A stretch of 45,059 nt of DNA from an uncultured Myxococcales bacterium (GTDB lineage Bacteria > Myxococcota_A > Polyangia > Nannocystales > Nannocystaceae), in NCBI GenBank assembly GCA_902826865.1, contig CADEGN010000027.1, positions 1 through 45,059 on the forward strand. The letters run 5' to 3'. The notes under the pieces were generated by a model, which was not told the origin of the DNA, did not search any database, and was given only the letters and a program-made list of their open reading frames with translations. Position numbers and translations under genes: made by a program. Of the stretch, positions 16,079-23,409 are shown piece by piece. Position 1 is the stretch's first letter; each line of letters starts with the position of its first letter.

Positions 16079-17656
16079 TCAGTGCGAGTGTCCATGGGCC
16101 GGAGGGCTGGTGGAAGCGGACGCGAGCTTGACCGCGTAGGCCCCCCGGACGACGACGCGGTCCCCGACCTTCAGTCCCTCGGTGATCTCGATCCGATCGC
16201 CGTCGCGGATGCCGGTTTGCACCCGGCGGCGCTCGAAGCTCTCGCCGCCGGTCTGCACGAAAACGACGGGGGTGCCGACGTCGAAGAGGACGGCAGAGGC
16301 CGGAACGGTCGGCACCCGCACGGGCTGGCCTTCGAGTAGATGAGCCTGCACGCGCGCACCGACGCGCAGCCGACCGTGGGGGTTCTCGACGGCGAACACG
16401 ACATTGACGGTGCGAGCTCTCGGATCCACGGCACCGCCGCGGGTCACCACGGCATCCGCACCCACCTCCACGGGGTCGGTCACGCCCGGTAGCGAGAACC
16501 ACGCGCCCGAGACGCCGGGGATCCGTGCCTGATCGATCTCGGGCACCTGGGCCGACAGCCACAGCGTGGTCGCGTCGACGACGCGGAACAGCGGCGCTCC
16601 GTCCTCGACCAACGCACCCGCGACCGCGTTCACCTCTAGCACGGTCCCTGAAAGCGGGGTGCGGATCTCGACGCTGCCGCCCTTGCCGCCCTTGCCGGTC
16701 CGCTGGACCCGCCGGAACTGACCTGAGCGCCTACTGGCGGCGTCGAGTGCAGCCTTGGCTGTGGCCTCCGCGTGACGGGCCTCGACGACGCGACGCTCGG
16801 GGACGGCTCCGTCGGCGAGCAAGCCCTCCAGGCGTTCCCGCTCGCGAGTCGCATGTTCGAGGTCGAGGCGCGCCGCTGTGGTCGCGAGGTCGAGCGTGGG
16901 CACGTCCGCACCAGCTTCGAGGCGAGGCACGAATCTGGCGAGCAGATCGCCCGACGCCACCTCCACGCCCACGACTGGAAGTGGTTCACGGTCGGCGACG
17001 AGGCGACCCGTGGCCGGCGCCGACACGGTGACCTCGCCGTCGGCTCGGGCCGTGAGGTGAGCGAAGGCTGGAAAGGAAGGCCGTAGCGTATCCGAGCCCA
17101 CGATTGCGGTCGAAAACGGCATCTTCCACTGCTGTTCCTTGAGCAAGACGATCTCGCCGCCGCCTTCGTCTTCGTCCGCGGAGGTGATTTCGTCGGCGCT
17201 CGCGTGGACCCGGAAGCGGCCGAGCTCGTGTGCCCACTGCCCCGCGTCGGTCTGGAGCACGACGGTCACATTGCGCTCCACCGCCTGCGTCGGTCGGGCG
17301 ACGGGCCGAAAGATGCCCGCGATGGCGCTCGGGTCCGCCGCGAAGCGTTCGTCGACGGCACCGCCGCCGGTCAGCACGACCTCGACGTGGCCGCTGGCGG
17401 CCGGCGAGAAGTCATCGAGCATCGTGAGGTGTGCTGCGAAAGGAGAGTCCTCGCCGACGACGAGGGGTGGAAACTCGACGAACAGCTCGGTCTTCTCGGT
17501 CCAGATCGTCACCGCGATGGCGTCGCCTTCTCCGTGGCCGTGCGGGCGCTCCTGTTCGCCTTCGTGAGCGGGCTTGTTGCCGTGTTCGTGAGGCTCGGCG
17601 CGACACGCCGCGAGAGCGACCAGCAGTGACAAGGCGAGGGGGTTCAGGCGAATCAC
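16079..17656 (-). CDS. CzcB-type periplasmic adaptor (membrane fusion) lipoprotein
   Basis: The product is 525 aa from GTG 17656, chosen because GGAGG lies five bases upstream and a lipoprotein signal follows (IRLNPLALSLLVALAAC, Cys18). A His-rich segment after the cysteine (EPHEHGNKPAHEG, then ERPHGHGEGD) and a His tail (PPAHGHSH) suggest metal binding. An N-terminal domain of about 170 residues precedes the adaptor core: barrel-sandwich (GEVTVSAPATGRLVADREPL), alpha-hairpin (about 255-320), and beta-barrel/membrane-proximal parts (GDRIEITEGLKVGDRVVVRG). The longer frame upstream of the GTG overlaps the outer-membrane gene and is not real. It overlaps that gene by 4 bp (GTGA). Confidence 0.93.
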   Translation of the reverse strand: MIRLNPLALSLLVALAACRAEPHEHGNKPAHEGEQERPHGHGEGDAIAVTIWTEKTELFVEFPPLVVGEDSPFAAHLTMLDDFSPAASGHVEVVLTGGGAVDERFAADPSAIAGIFRPVARPTQAVERNVTVVLQTDAGQWAHELGRFRVHASADEITSADEDEGGGEIVLLKEQQWKMPFSTAIVGSDTLRPSFPAFAHLTARADGEVTVSAPATGRLVADREPLPVVGVEVASGDLLARFVPRLEAGADVPTLDLATTAARLDLEHATRERERLEGLLADGAVPERRVVEARHAEATAKAALDAASRRSGQFRRVQRTGKGGKGGSVEIRTPLSGTVLEVNAVAGALVEDGAPLFRVVDATTLWLSAQVPEIDQARIPGVSGAWFSLPGVTDPVEVGADAVVTRGGAVDPRARTVNVVFAVENPHGRLRVGARVQAHLLEGQPVRVPTVPASAVLFDVGTPVVFVQTGGESFERRRVQTGIRDGDRIEITEGLKVGDRVVVRGAYAVKLASASTSPPAHGHSH

Positions 17657-18972
17657 GGAGCCTCCTCGGTCCGGCGGCGCAGGTCGATCTCCGCCGCGCG
17701 CGCGGTCATGGCCAGGTCCAGGGCGAGTAGCTCCGCTTCGGCCGAGCTCCGGTAGGCGTCGATCAGCTCCATTACGCTGATCTCGCCGCCGCGGTAGCCG
17801 GACTCCGCCGCGGCCACGAGTGCATCGTCCTCGGCGTTCTTCGTTTTCATCCGTGCTGCGGCCGCCGAAAGCCGAGTGACCTGTTCGTCGAGCGCGTCGA
17901 CTTCGGTTCTCGTTCGGGTGCGCGCGAGGTTGGCCGCGGCCGCGAGCGAACGCGCCTGGCCGGCCTTGCCGATTCGTTCCGCCCGCCCGCGGTCGAGCAG
18001 CGGCAACGGGATGCCGAGGTTCACGACGAAGCCGTGCGCTCGACCTCCACCCGGCAACTCGACGCCCTTGTATCCCGCGCCGACAAAGGGCGTGGGGACC
18101 CACCATCGCGAGGCGGCACGCCGTTCGAATGCGAGGGCGCGCGCCTGCGCCTCGGCGAGCCGGAACTCGGGGGCGGCGGGAGCTCGGCCTCGCTCCGCCA
18201 CCGCGGTCGCGGGGGTAGGAGGCAACAACACACCGTCGAGCTTCGGCGGCGTACGGGAGCGCGCCTCGGCGTCGGGCTCGATGAGCCCGTGCAGACGAAT
18301 CCACGCGAAGACGACCGTGGCGTCCTCCCGCTCCGCGAAGGCATCGATCCGAGTCAGCTCGCGCTGCAAGCGAAGCCGATCGTAGGCCGCCGCGTCCCCC
18401 GCCTCCTCGCGTCGCCCAATCGATGCCAGTTGGGACTCGACCCTTCCTCGCCACCGGACGAGCACGCCATGGCGTTGCTGGGCGACAAGGAGCTGGTAGT
18501 AGCTGTGTCGTGTGAGCGAGGCGAGGTCGGCACGGGAGATCGCTGCCCGATGTTCGGCGGCCTCGCCCCGCTGCGACGCGGCTTTTCGGTGGAGAGCGCG
18601 GCGCCCCGAGATGTCGAACGTCTGCGAGAGGCTCACGTAGTCCTCACCGAGCGGGCCGCCAGTGAGCAGTTGCTCTCGGGTGTACTGAAACGAAGGGTCG
18701 TCCCATCTCGTGCGCGCGATGCCCTCGGCCCTCGCCTCGTCCACCAAGCCGGCGCGCAGCTCCGCCAGGTTCGGGTTCGCCAAGGCACGCTCGACGGCTT
18801 GAGCCTCCGTCAGCGGGGGCGACGCAGCCAGCGTGGGCGCCTGCGCCTGCGCGTGCGCCCGCGTTCCAGCCGGGCCGACGAGCGCGACGCCCAGATACGC
18901 GACCAAAAACCGACTGACAGTCGGCGCTGTGAAGACGGGTCGGACGCGCCGGGCCATGGTCGGGTGCGTCAT
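17653..18972 (-). CDS. CzcC/TolC-type outer-membrane efflux protein
   Basis: The product is 439 aa from ATG 18972; ATG 18957 is also possible. The signal peptide has an Arg-rich head, the hydrophobic core FLVAYLGVALVGPAG and a cleavage-like AHAQA near residue 42. Two long helical repeats are typical of outer-membrane factors: LTEAQAVERALANPNLAELRAG, split here as LTEAQAVERAL and NPNLAELRAG, and the second-half helix ending ELIDAYRSSAEAELLALDLA. It forms the outer channel for the CzcA/CzcB pump. A palindrome like that of the repressor promoter lies in its signal-peptide codons (18910-18924). It overlaps the M56 stop by 4 bp. Confidence 0.92.
   Translation of the reverse strand: MTHPTMARRVRPVFTAPTVSRFLVAYLGVALVGPAGTRAHAQAQAPTLAASPPLTEAQAVERALANPNLAELRAGLVDEARAEGIARTRWDDPSFQYTREQLLTGGPLGEDYVSLSQTFDISGRRALHRKAASQRGEAAEHRAAISRADLASLTRHSYYQLLVAQQRHGVLVRWRGRVESQLASIGRREEAGDAAAYDRLRLQRELTRIDAFAEREDATVVFAWIRLHGLIEPDAEARSRTPPKLDGVLLPPTPATAVAERGRAPAAPEFRLAEAQARALAFERRAASRWWVPTPFVGAGYKGVELPGGGRAHGFVVNLGIPLPLLDRGRAERIGKAGQARSLAAAANLARTRTRTEVDALDEQVTRLSAAAARMKTKNAEDDALVAAAESGYRGGEISVMELIDAYRSSAEAELLALDLAMTARAAEIDLRRRTEEAP
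18892..18924 (-). promoter_or_regulatory. palindromic operator-like site inside the CzcC-type gene
   Basis: CCGACTGACAGTCGG (18910-18924) is a perfect 15-bp palindrome. The surrounding CAAAAACCGACTG matches the site at 20380-20401. On the minus strand CTGTCA and TATCTG (18892-18897) are 17 bp apart, mirroring the promoter spacing upstream of the repressor. Because it is inside codons for the signal peptide, it may be a second repressor site, an internal promoter, or both. Confidence 0.5.
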
Positions 18973-19943
18973 CCGAAGAGCGTGCCCAGCACGGTCTCTG
19001 TGACGTGGTGCAGGGGAGCGCTGAGGAGCGTGGCGAGCACGAGCCCGGTCGCAAGGGTGAGTCTGGCCGACGGTAACCAGGGCGCCGGCTTAGGTGCTTC
19101 CAGCAGGGCGTGCACCCGGGCGGTGATGCTGCCTTCGCCGAACCGGGCGACCGCAGCCTGGGATGGGCATGCATCGGACACGAGTCGCCCCAGCTTGACC
19201 AGTGCGTCGGCGACCGCGGTCCGATCCCCGATGCTGGCGGCGGCGGCCTCGTCGCATGCCTGCTCGCACGAGAGCGACAGGTTGGCGAGGAGGGTCTGTC
19301 GCGTCGTGGGCAGGTGGCACGCTCCCAAGAGCTCGGCAACGAGCTTCGTCAACGGATCACGCCGCCGTACGTGCGCTGCCTCGTGCGCCAACACGGCAGC
19401 TCGGGATGTGCCATCGAGGAGGCGCAACAGACCGCTCGTCACGTAGACCCGCGGACGCCACAGTCCTGCGGTGACCGCGAACGGAGCCTCGGCGGCGACC
19501 TCGTCGTAGTCGGCGATGGATGGTCGTGCTGAGCGGCGCAGCGCCCACAGCAGCCGGTGCCCCCGCAGCAGTCGGACCATCGCGTACGCCACCCGGAAAG
19601 TGACCGGGGTTGCGATCACCCCGAGGACCAGTGACATTCGACCCAAATTGATCGCGGTGGGTCCGTGTACCAGGCACAGGTGAAAGTGGTGATCGTCGTG
19701 ATGGGTGCAGTGGTCGAGAGCGGGGGCGAGGGCAGCCGCGACACCCGGCAGCAGGGCGAGCACGCTCAACGCGACCCCGACGGTCACGGGCGCGGCAACG
19801 AGCGCGAACACGAGGCGGGCGCGCACCCAGGCGGGAAGCGGGTCGAGCCGGGGGCGCATCCACGGAAGGCCGACGTGCACGAGCACTGCGACCACCACCC
19901 CGAACAAGACGGCCGCGAGCAGTCCCAAGCACGCGACGCTCAT
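18969..19943 (-). CDS. M56-family (BlaR1/MecR1-like) membrane metallopeptidase with His-rich loop
   Basis: The product is 324 aa. Hydrophobic helices lie at about 4-25, 44-75, 100-125 and near the C-terminus (LTLATGLVLATLLSAP). The zinc site is HEAAH (187-191) with the downstream acidic ligand region CEQACDEAA (226-234), as in BlaR1. It lacks the penicillin-binding sensor domain of BlaR1. Instead, the loop between helices 2 and 3 holds HCTHHDDHHFHLC (78-90) plus His93, a probable metal-binding site. It likely cleaves or inactivates the BlaI-type repressor encoded just upstream when metal is sensed. Substrate and signal are inferred from gene order and family knowledge. It overlaps both neighbours by 4 bp. 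Confidence 0.9.
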   Translation of the reverse strand: MSVACLGLLAAVLFGVVVAVLVHVGLPWMRPRLDPLPAWVRARLVFALVAAPVTVGVALSVLALLPGVAAALAPALDHCTHHDDHHFHLCLVHGPTAINLGRMSLVLGVIATPVTFRVAYAMVRLLRGHRLLWALRRSARPSIADYDEVAAEAPFAVTAGLWRPRVYVTSGLLRLLDGTSRAAVLAHEAAHVRRRDPLTKLVAELLGACHLPTTRQTLLANLSLSCEQACDEAAAASIGDRTAVADALVKLGRLVSDACPSQAAVARFGEGSITARVHALLEAPKPAPWLPSARLTLATGLVLATLLSAPLHHVTETVLGTLFG

Positions 19944-20359
19944 CTCGATCTCCGAGTCGCCTTACGTCGGTCGGCGATGAGAGCTTCGAGCTGCGCGAGG
20001 GTGTCGTCTCCCGCGCGCTCGGCCACGCCGACGAACGCGGCCACCATCGCATCAGCTTCCCCGTGCAGCAGAGCCGCCACGACATCTCCGACCGCTTCAC
20101 GGTGAAAGTCGTCGCGGCCGAGCGCGGGCGAGTAGACGAAGGCGTGGCTGATCTTGGATCGCGCAAGCAGCCCTTTCTCGTGCAACCGCTTCATCGCCGA
20201 CTGGACCGTGTTGAGCGTGATTCCGCGGCGGCGGCCTAGCTTGGCGTGGACCGCCTTGGCATCCGACTCGCCTGCCTCCCAGAGCCTGTCGAGCACCGCA
20301 AGCTCGAGCTCTCCCAGTAGCCCCCACGGAGTCGGTCGCATGTCGGCACGAGAAGGCAT
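19940..20359 (-). CDS. BlaI/MecI/CopY-family transcriptional repressor
   Basis: The product is 139 aa from ATG 20359; an internal Met seven residues in is an alternative. The winged helix fits the family: LGELELAVLDRLWEAGES, VHAKLGRRRGITLNTVQ, and SAMKRLHEKGLLARSK, the recognition helix and wing. A C-terminal helical part follows (about 80-139), used for dimerisation in BlaI. It is the first gene of the efflux operon, and a palindrome covers the -35 of its own promoter, so autorepression is expected. In BlaI and MecI, derepression follows proteolysis by a membrane metallopeptidase, and here such an enzyme is encoded next. Confidence 0.92.
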   Translation of the reverse strand: MPSRADMRPTPWGLLGELELAVLDRLWEAGESDAKAVHAKLGRRRGITLNTVQSAMKRLHEKGLLARSKISHAFVYSPALGRDDFHREAVGDVVAALLHGEADAMVAAFVGVAERAGDDTLAQLEALIADRRKATRRSR

Positions 20360-20367
20360 CGGCAGAC

Positions 20368-20401
20368 AGAATCGCGGGACAAAAACCGACTGTCAATCGG
20401 T
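20368..20401 (-). promoter_or_regulatory. promoter and overlapping operator of the efflux operon
   Basis: On the minus strand TTGACA (20391-20396) is followed after exactly 17 bp by GATTCT (20368-20373). The start codon lies at 20359. The -35 sits in an imperfect palindrome ACCGACTGTCAATCGGT (20385-20401) with 7 of 8 base pairs matching, so bound repressor would block RNA polymerase. The same core occurs at 18910-18924. Confidence 0.7.
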
Positions 20402-20619
20402 GGCTATGGCCCTCCAACAGCGCAGCCGGTCCGAGATGCCGCGGCTCTGGACGTAATGGGCATTATGGAACGTTCATGGGGATGAACGGTCCGTACACGT
20501 ACAGCGAACATGACCGGCTGGGCGCTGTCGAACGTCGCGGGCGGCACGCCAAGCGGCTGATGGCGAGGACGCGCCGCGAAACGGACGACGTCCCGGCTCC
20601 CGAGGCGTCGTTTTCGCGT
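20402..20619. other. non-coding segment between operon promoter and lipoprotein gene
   Basis: No gene was recognised. Plus-strand frames here only run antisense to the neighbouring lipoprotein gene. Confidence 0.35.
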
Positions 20620-21936
20620 TCAGTCGCTGCAGCAGAACGTGAAGGGGCCGGATGGCGCGATCGATCCCTCGGGCTCCGGCGCCTCGGTCACGGGGCACGC
20701 CGCTTCGCTGCCAAAGTCGCCGACCACCGACTGGCCCATCGCGACGTCGACACAGCCGTCAGCCGAGGGCAACACCGCGAGCGGCTCGCCCGCGCAGTCG
20801 GCCTCGCCGAAGACGAGCAGCTCGGCGTCCTCGCACGAGTTCGTCGCGACGCCGCACGAGCAGTCGGTGCATGCGCGCGTGTCGTCGACGTTCGACCAGA
20901 ACACGGTCTTGTTCGGGTAGTCGGCGCTGGGGCACTCGGCGTCGCCGTCGCGGTACAGGCACCACTTCTGCTCGAAGCCGGCCGGTGCTGCGGGGATGCA
21001 GATGTCGCCGCCCTCGCAACCCGGGGTATCTTCGGGCAGCCGACACGTGGTGATTGTCGCCGCCCACTCGGTCACCGGGATATCGGCGGATTCCTGCTTC
21101 TCGCAGGCGCCGTAGTAGCCTCCGTCGGTCTCGTAGCCTCCGAAGGCGCGGAAGCGAATCTCGCCGTCGACCGCGATGTTCAGGCACGTCTCGGTGATCA
21201 GCGCATAGCCGCCGTAGCAGCCGCCACCGGTGCCATAGTACCCGTCAGTCGTGCCACCGTAGTACCCGCCGCCGGTGCTCCCGCCATAGTACGCACCGCC
21301 GCTGCTGCCACCGTACCCGCCGTCGGTCCCGCCGCCGGTGCCGTAGTAGCCACCGCTGACGGAGCCGCCGCCGGTGACGTACCCGCTCTCGCCGACGTAG
21401 CCGCTCGCGCCGTAGTACCCGGTGGTCGCGCCGTAGTACCCGGTGGTCGCGCCGTAGTACCCGGTGGTCGCGCCGTAGTACCCATCGACCCAGGTCATGG
21501 TCATGTCCGCAGAGCAGTCCTGGGCGACAGGGTTCTCGCATGAGCATGAACAGACCGCGGGGCCGGGATCGACGAACCCATCGAGCAGCGTCGGCCCGGG
21601 CTCGGCGACCTCGGGCGGACACGCGGGCGCCTCCTCACCGGGGGCCAGCCGCGCGTACACGACGGGTCCGAACCATCCGTCGGGCGGCTCGGAGCCACAC
21701 GTCACGCACTCGGGCACGCCGGTTGGATCCGTCGGATCCGTCGGATCCGTCATCGTCGATCCGTCCGACGGCCGCGTGCCCGCCGAGCCCGAGGTGTCGT
21801 CGGCGGTCGTCGACGTCGACTCGCCCGCGGACGCAAAGGACTGCGCCGTATCCGGCGTGCACGCCGGAAGAAACGCGAGTGCGCCGGCAAACACAGGGAT
21901 CGAGCCAAACCGAATGTTGTCGGACATGACGAGCAT
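20620..21936 (-). CDS. lipoprotein with GYYGATT tandem repeats and Cys-rich tail
   Basis: The product is 438 aa from ATG 21936; ATG 21927 is possible and neither has an ideal ribosome site. A lipoprotein signal ends FLPAC (Cys26). A Ser/Thr/Asp linker contains DPTDPTDPT, followed by a Cys pair region (CVTCGSEP, CSCSCENP). Residues about 150-250 are dominated by Gly-Tyr-Tyr repeats: three exact GYYGATT units, a degenerate fourth, then GGYYGTGGG and GGAYYGGSTGG variants. The conserved C-terminal half has about a dozen cysteines and ends TFCCSD. The Gly/Tyr region may be flexible and adhesive at the cell surface. No enzyme motif was seen. Confidence 0.85.
   Translation of the reverse strand: MLVMSDNIRFGSIPVFAGALAFLPACTPDTAQSFASAGESTSTTADDTSGSAGTRPSDGSTMTDPTDPTDPTGVPECVTCGSEPPDGWFGPVVYARLAPGEEAPACPPEVAEPGPTLLDGFVDPGPAVCSCSCENPVAQDCSADMTMTWVDGYYGATTGYYGATTGYYGATTGYYGASGYVGESGYVTGGGSVSGGYYGTGGGTDGGYGGSSGGAYYGGSTGGGYYGGTTDGYYGTGGGCYGGYALITETCLNIAVDGEIRFRAFGGYETDGGYYGACEKQESADIPVTEWAATITTCRLPEDTPGCEGGDICIPAAPAGFEQKWCLYRDGDAECPSADYPNKTVFWSNVDDTRACTDCSCGVATNSCEDAELLVFGEADCAGEPLAVLPSADGCVDVAMGQSVVGDFGSEAACPVTEAPEPEGSIAPSGPFTFCCSD
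21421..21483. repeat. three perfect 21-bp tandem repeats inside the lipoprotein gene
   Basis: Units start at 21421, 21442 and 21463, and a partial unit precedes them. Each encodes GYYGATT on the minus strand. The copies are identical, pointing to recent expansion or to gene conversion. Confidence 0.95.
21725..21751. repeat. three perfect 9-bp repeats (GGATCCGTC) in the lipoprotein linker
   Basis: GGATCCGTC is repeated three times without interruption and encodes the Asp-Pro-Thr repeats of the linker after the lipidated cysteine. The copies are identical. Confidence 0.95.
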
Positions 21937-22051
21937 CTACTCCCAACGGCGACGCACGGGGCGATCTACCGCCCGTCGCACCATATTCTTATTGGCCGCC
22001 GCAGCGGCGATCCGTCCAGCGGTCAAGCATTTGGATCCGCGACGCGGTTAG

Positions 22052-22159
22052 ATGGTCGAGCTGCGCGATGCCGGCGCGAGCGCGGTGACCGACTTCACGA
22101 CGCTCGCCGACATCTGGACGATGGACTACGGCAGCGAGGCCTTCCTCTACCCGCCGTGA
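22052..22159 (+). CDS. short ORF, possible gene fragment
   Basis: The frame encodes 35 aa (MVELRDAGASAVTDFTTLAD, then IWTMDYGSEAFLYPP). Codon use with G or C in third positions resembles the real genes nearby, yet there is no ribosome-binding site and no recognised family. It may be the tail of a lost gene left upstream of the nucleotidyltransferase pair. It ends 50 bp before the next start. Confidence 0.3.
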   Translation: MVELRDAGASAVTDFTTLADIWTMDYGSEAFLYPP

Positions 22160-22190
22160 ATCGTCGGCGTGGAACGTGTCGCAGGCGTGC

Positions 22191-22207
22191 TACGATGGGA
22201 GGAGAGG
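22191..22207 (+). promoter_or_regulatory. extended -10 and ribosome-binding site of the nucleotidyltransferase pair
   Basis: TGCTACGAT (box TACGAT at 22191-22196) has the TGn extension of an extended -10. GGGAGGAGAGG at 22197-22207 is a strong ribosome-binding site before ATG 22210. The two overlap closely, so if this -10 is used the leader is very short. Confidence 0.4.
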
Positions 22208-22209
22208 CC

Positions 22210-22431
22210 ATGAGCACGCCGTCCCCCTCGCCCGAGGAGAAACTCCGGATCGCGATCGACCTCGCCGATCTGGCGCAGCGGATGATGTTGCAGAAGCTCC
22301 GGCGGGATCATCCCCAGGAGAGCGAGCAGGAGGTTCTTTCGCGCCTGGAGCGGTGGATGCACACGCGTCCTGGCGCCGAGCACGGTGACTGCATCGGGCG
22401 GCCGATCTCCTGGCCGCGGCGAGCACCGTGA
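22210..22431 (+). CDS. small acidic/basic protein, candidate antitoxin
   Basis: The product is 73 aa from ATG 22210, preceded by a strong GGAGGAGAGG. The helical sequence EEKLRIAIDLADLAQRMM, RRDHPQESEQEVLSRLERW and the end TRPGAEHGDC resembles a family of small proteins often encoded just upstream of nucleotidyltransferase genes. It overlaps that gene by 4 bp (GTGA), the tight coupling typical of toxin-antitoxin pairs. No DNA-binding motif is obvious. A role as antitoxin or partner is inferred from gene order only. Confidence 0.7.
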   Translation: MSTPSPSPEEKLRIAIDLADLAQRMMLQKLRRDHPQESEQEVLSRLERWMHTRPGAEHGDCIGRPISWPRRAP

Positions 22432-23027
22432 ACGCGATCGAGCGCTCGCTCGCGAGGATCTCCTCGGATCTGGAAGCCTGTCTGCGACGATGGGCACTCG
22501 TCGGGGGACTGGCCGTCAGCGCACGCGCGGAACCGCGAACGACCCGCGATGTCGACGTCGCTGTTGCGGTCACGGACGACGAAGACGCCGAATCGCTCAT
22601 GACGGAGCTGATCCGGACCGGCTATGTCGTCGAGGCCGCGGTGGAGCAACTCGAGACCGGTCGGCTCGCGACCATGCGGCTCGTGCCTCCGGGTGCGACG
22701 ACTACGAGCTCGATCGTCGATCTCTTGTTCGCAAGCTCGGGAATCGAACCAGAACTGGTGTCGCGCGCCGATGTGCTCGAGATCCTTCCCGGGCTCTCGA
22801 TCCCGGTCGCGAGCATCGGCGATCTGATCGCGTTGAAGTTGCTTTCTCGTGACGACGACCGTCGGCCGCAAGACGCCGCGGACCTGCGCGCGCTGATCCG
22901 CGAGGCGGAGTCACACGACATCGAGACTGCCCGAGCGGCGGTCGCGTTGATCACGGCGCGGGGCTTTCATCGCGAGCGCGATCTCACCGCGCTGCTCGAC
23001 GACGCCCTACGCCGGCACCGACCGTGA
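22428..23027 (+). CDS. nucleotidyltransferase-fold protein (AbiEii/AbiGii toxin-like)
   Basis: The product is 199 aa from GTG 22428. Residues 23-46 read ALVGGLAVSARAEPRTTRDVDV, matching the minimal nucleotidyltransferase signature G-G-x-A with a later R-x-T-x-D-x-D. Asp41 and Asp43 would bind metal, and Arg37/Arg40 match the conserved basic positions. The C-terminal half (SIGDLIALKLLSRDDDRRPQDAADL, split as SIGDLIALKL and DRRPQDAADL) is also typical. Related proteins transfer nucleotides to tRNA or protein and act as type IV toxins or phage-defence elements; the target here is unknown. It is coupled to the small protein upstream. Confidence 0.82.
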   Translation: MNAIERSLARISSDLEACLRRWALVGGLAVSARAEPRTTRDVDVAVAVTDDEDAESLMTELIRTGYVVEAAVEQLETGRLATMRLVPPGATTTSSIVDLLFASSGIEPELVSRADVLEILPGLSIPVASIGDLIALKLLSRDDDRRPQDAADLRALIREAESHDIETARAAVALITARGFHRERDLTALLDDALRRHRP

Positions 23028-23080
23028 TCCGGAAAGGAACGTCATCGGCCGCGCCAGGCGGCTCGTCGACCTTCACCGTG

Positions 23081-23252
23081 GTGACAACCCAATGGCCGTC
23101 GGCTTCGCCCACTGCAGCGAGCTGATCTTGCCGCCGAGTGTGGCCCGGCTCGGCCTCGATGTGTTGCGGGACGCGGTCGTCCTGCGGGCGCTGCGAAGGA
23201 TCCCGGCGCTGGCAATCGGCGCTGGAACTGAGGGATGCCTTGCCCGAGTGAT
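23081..23252 (+). pseudogene. Ser/Thr kinase 3-prime fragment, copy of the kinase at 10932-12074
   Basis: This segment matches 11899-12074 closely, starting GGTGACAA and continuing through GCCGTCGGCTTCGCCCACTG to GGGATGCCTTGCC and the stop region. Small deletions (one base near 23199, four bases near 23210) break the frame. It covers only about the last 57 codons; no P-loop, HRD or DFG is present. It follows the nucleotidyltransferase gene by about 50 bp. It must not be joined to the intact kinase at 23410, whose frame happens to run back through it. Confidence 0.88.
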
Positions 23253-23409
23253 GGGCGTCGGTCCGCTGGCCGACCGATCAACCGGAGAGAACGCGCGTTG
23301 GGCTGCGGTCTTCGGGCGTTGGCGAGTGTTCGCCGCAGGAGGATCCGACGGTGTCAGGATCGCTGCCTTCGCCCCGTATGACCCCCGTCGTCGGCTCCGA
23401 CTCCCGCCC

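Noticed and set aside
17657..18454. N-terminal extension of the CzcB-type adaptor
   Set aside because: It overlaps the outer-membrane factor gene out of frame; GTG 17656 has a ribosome site and a lipoprotein signal.
18034..19446. 470-codon plus-strand open frame
   Set aside because: It is antisense to the outer-membrane factor and M56 genes, with no recognisable domain.
21421..21483. possible CRISPR-like repeats
   Set aside because: Repeats are directly adjacent with no spacers and are in frame within a coding gene.
20476..21543. plus-strand frame with repeated VVPGGRA units
   Set aside because: The repeats are only the reverse complement of the GYYGATT codons in the true lipoprotein.
23092..23409. 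N-terminal extension of the TPR kinase
   Set aside because: This stretch is the decayed, frameshifted copy of another kinase end and has no coding sense in that frame; ATG 23410 starts a normal kinase head.
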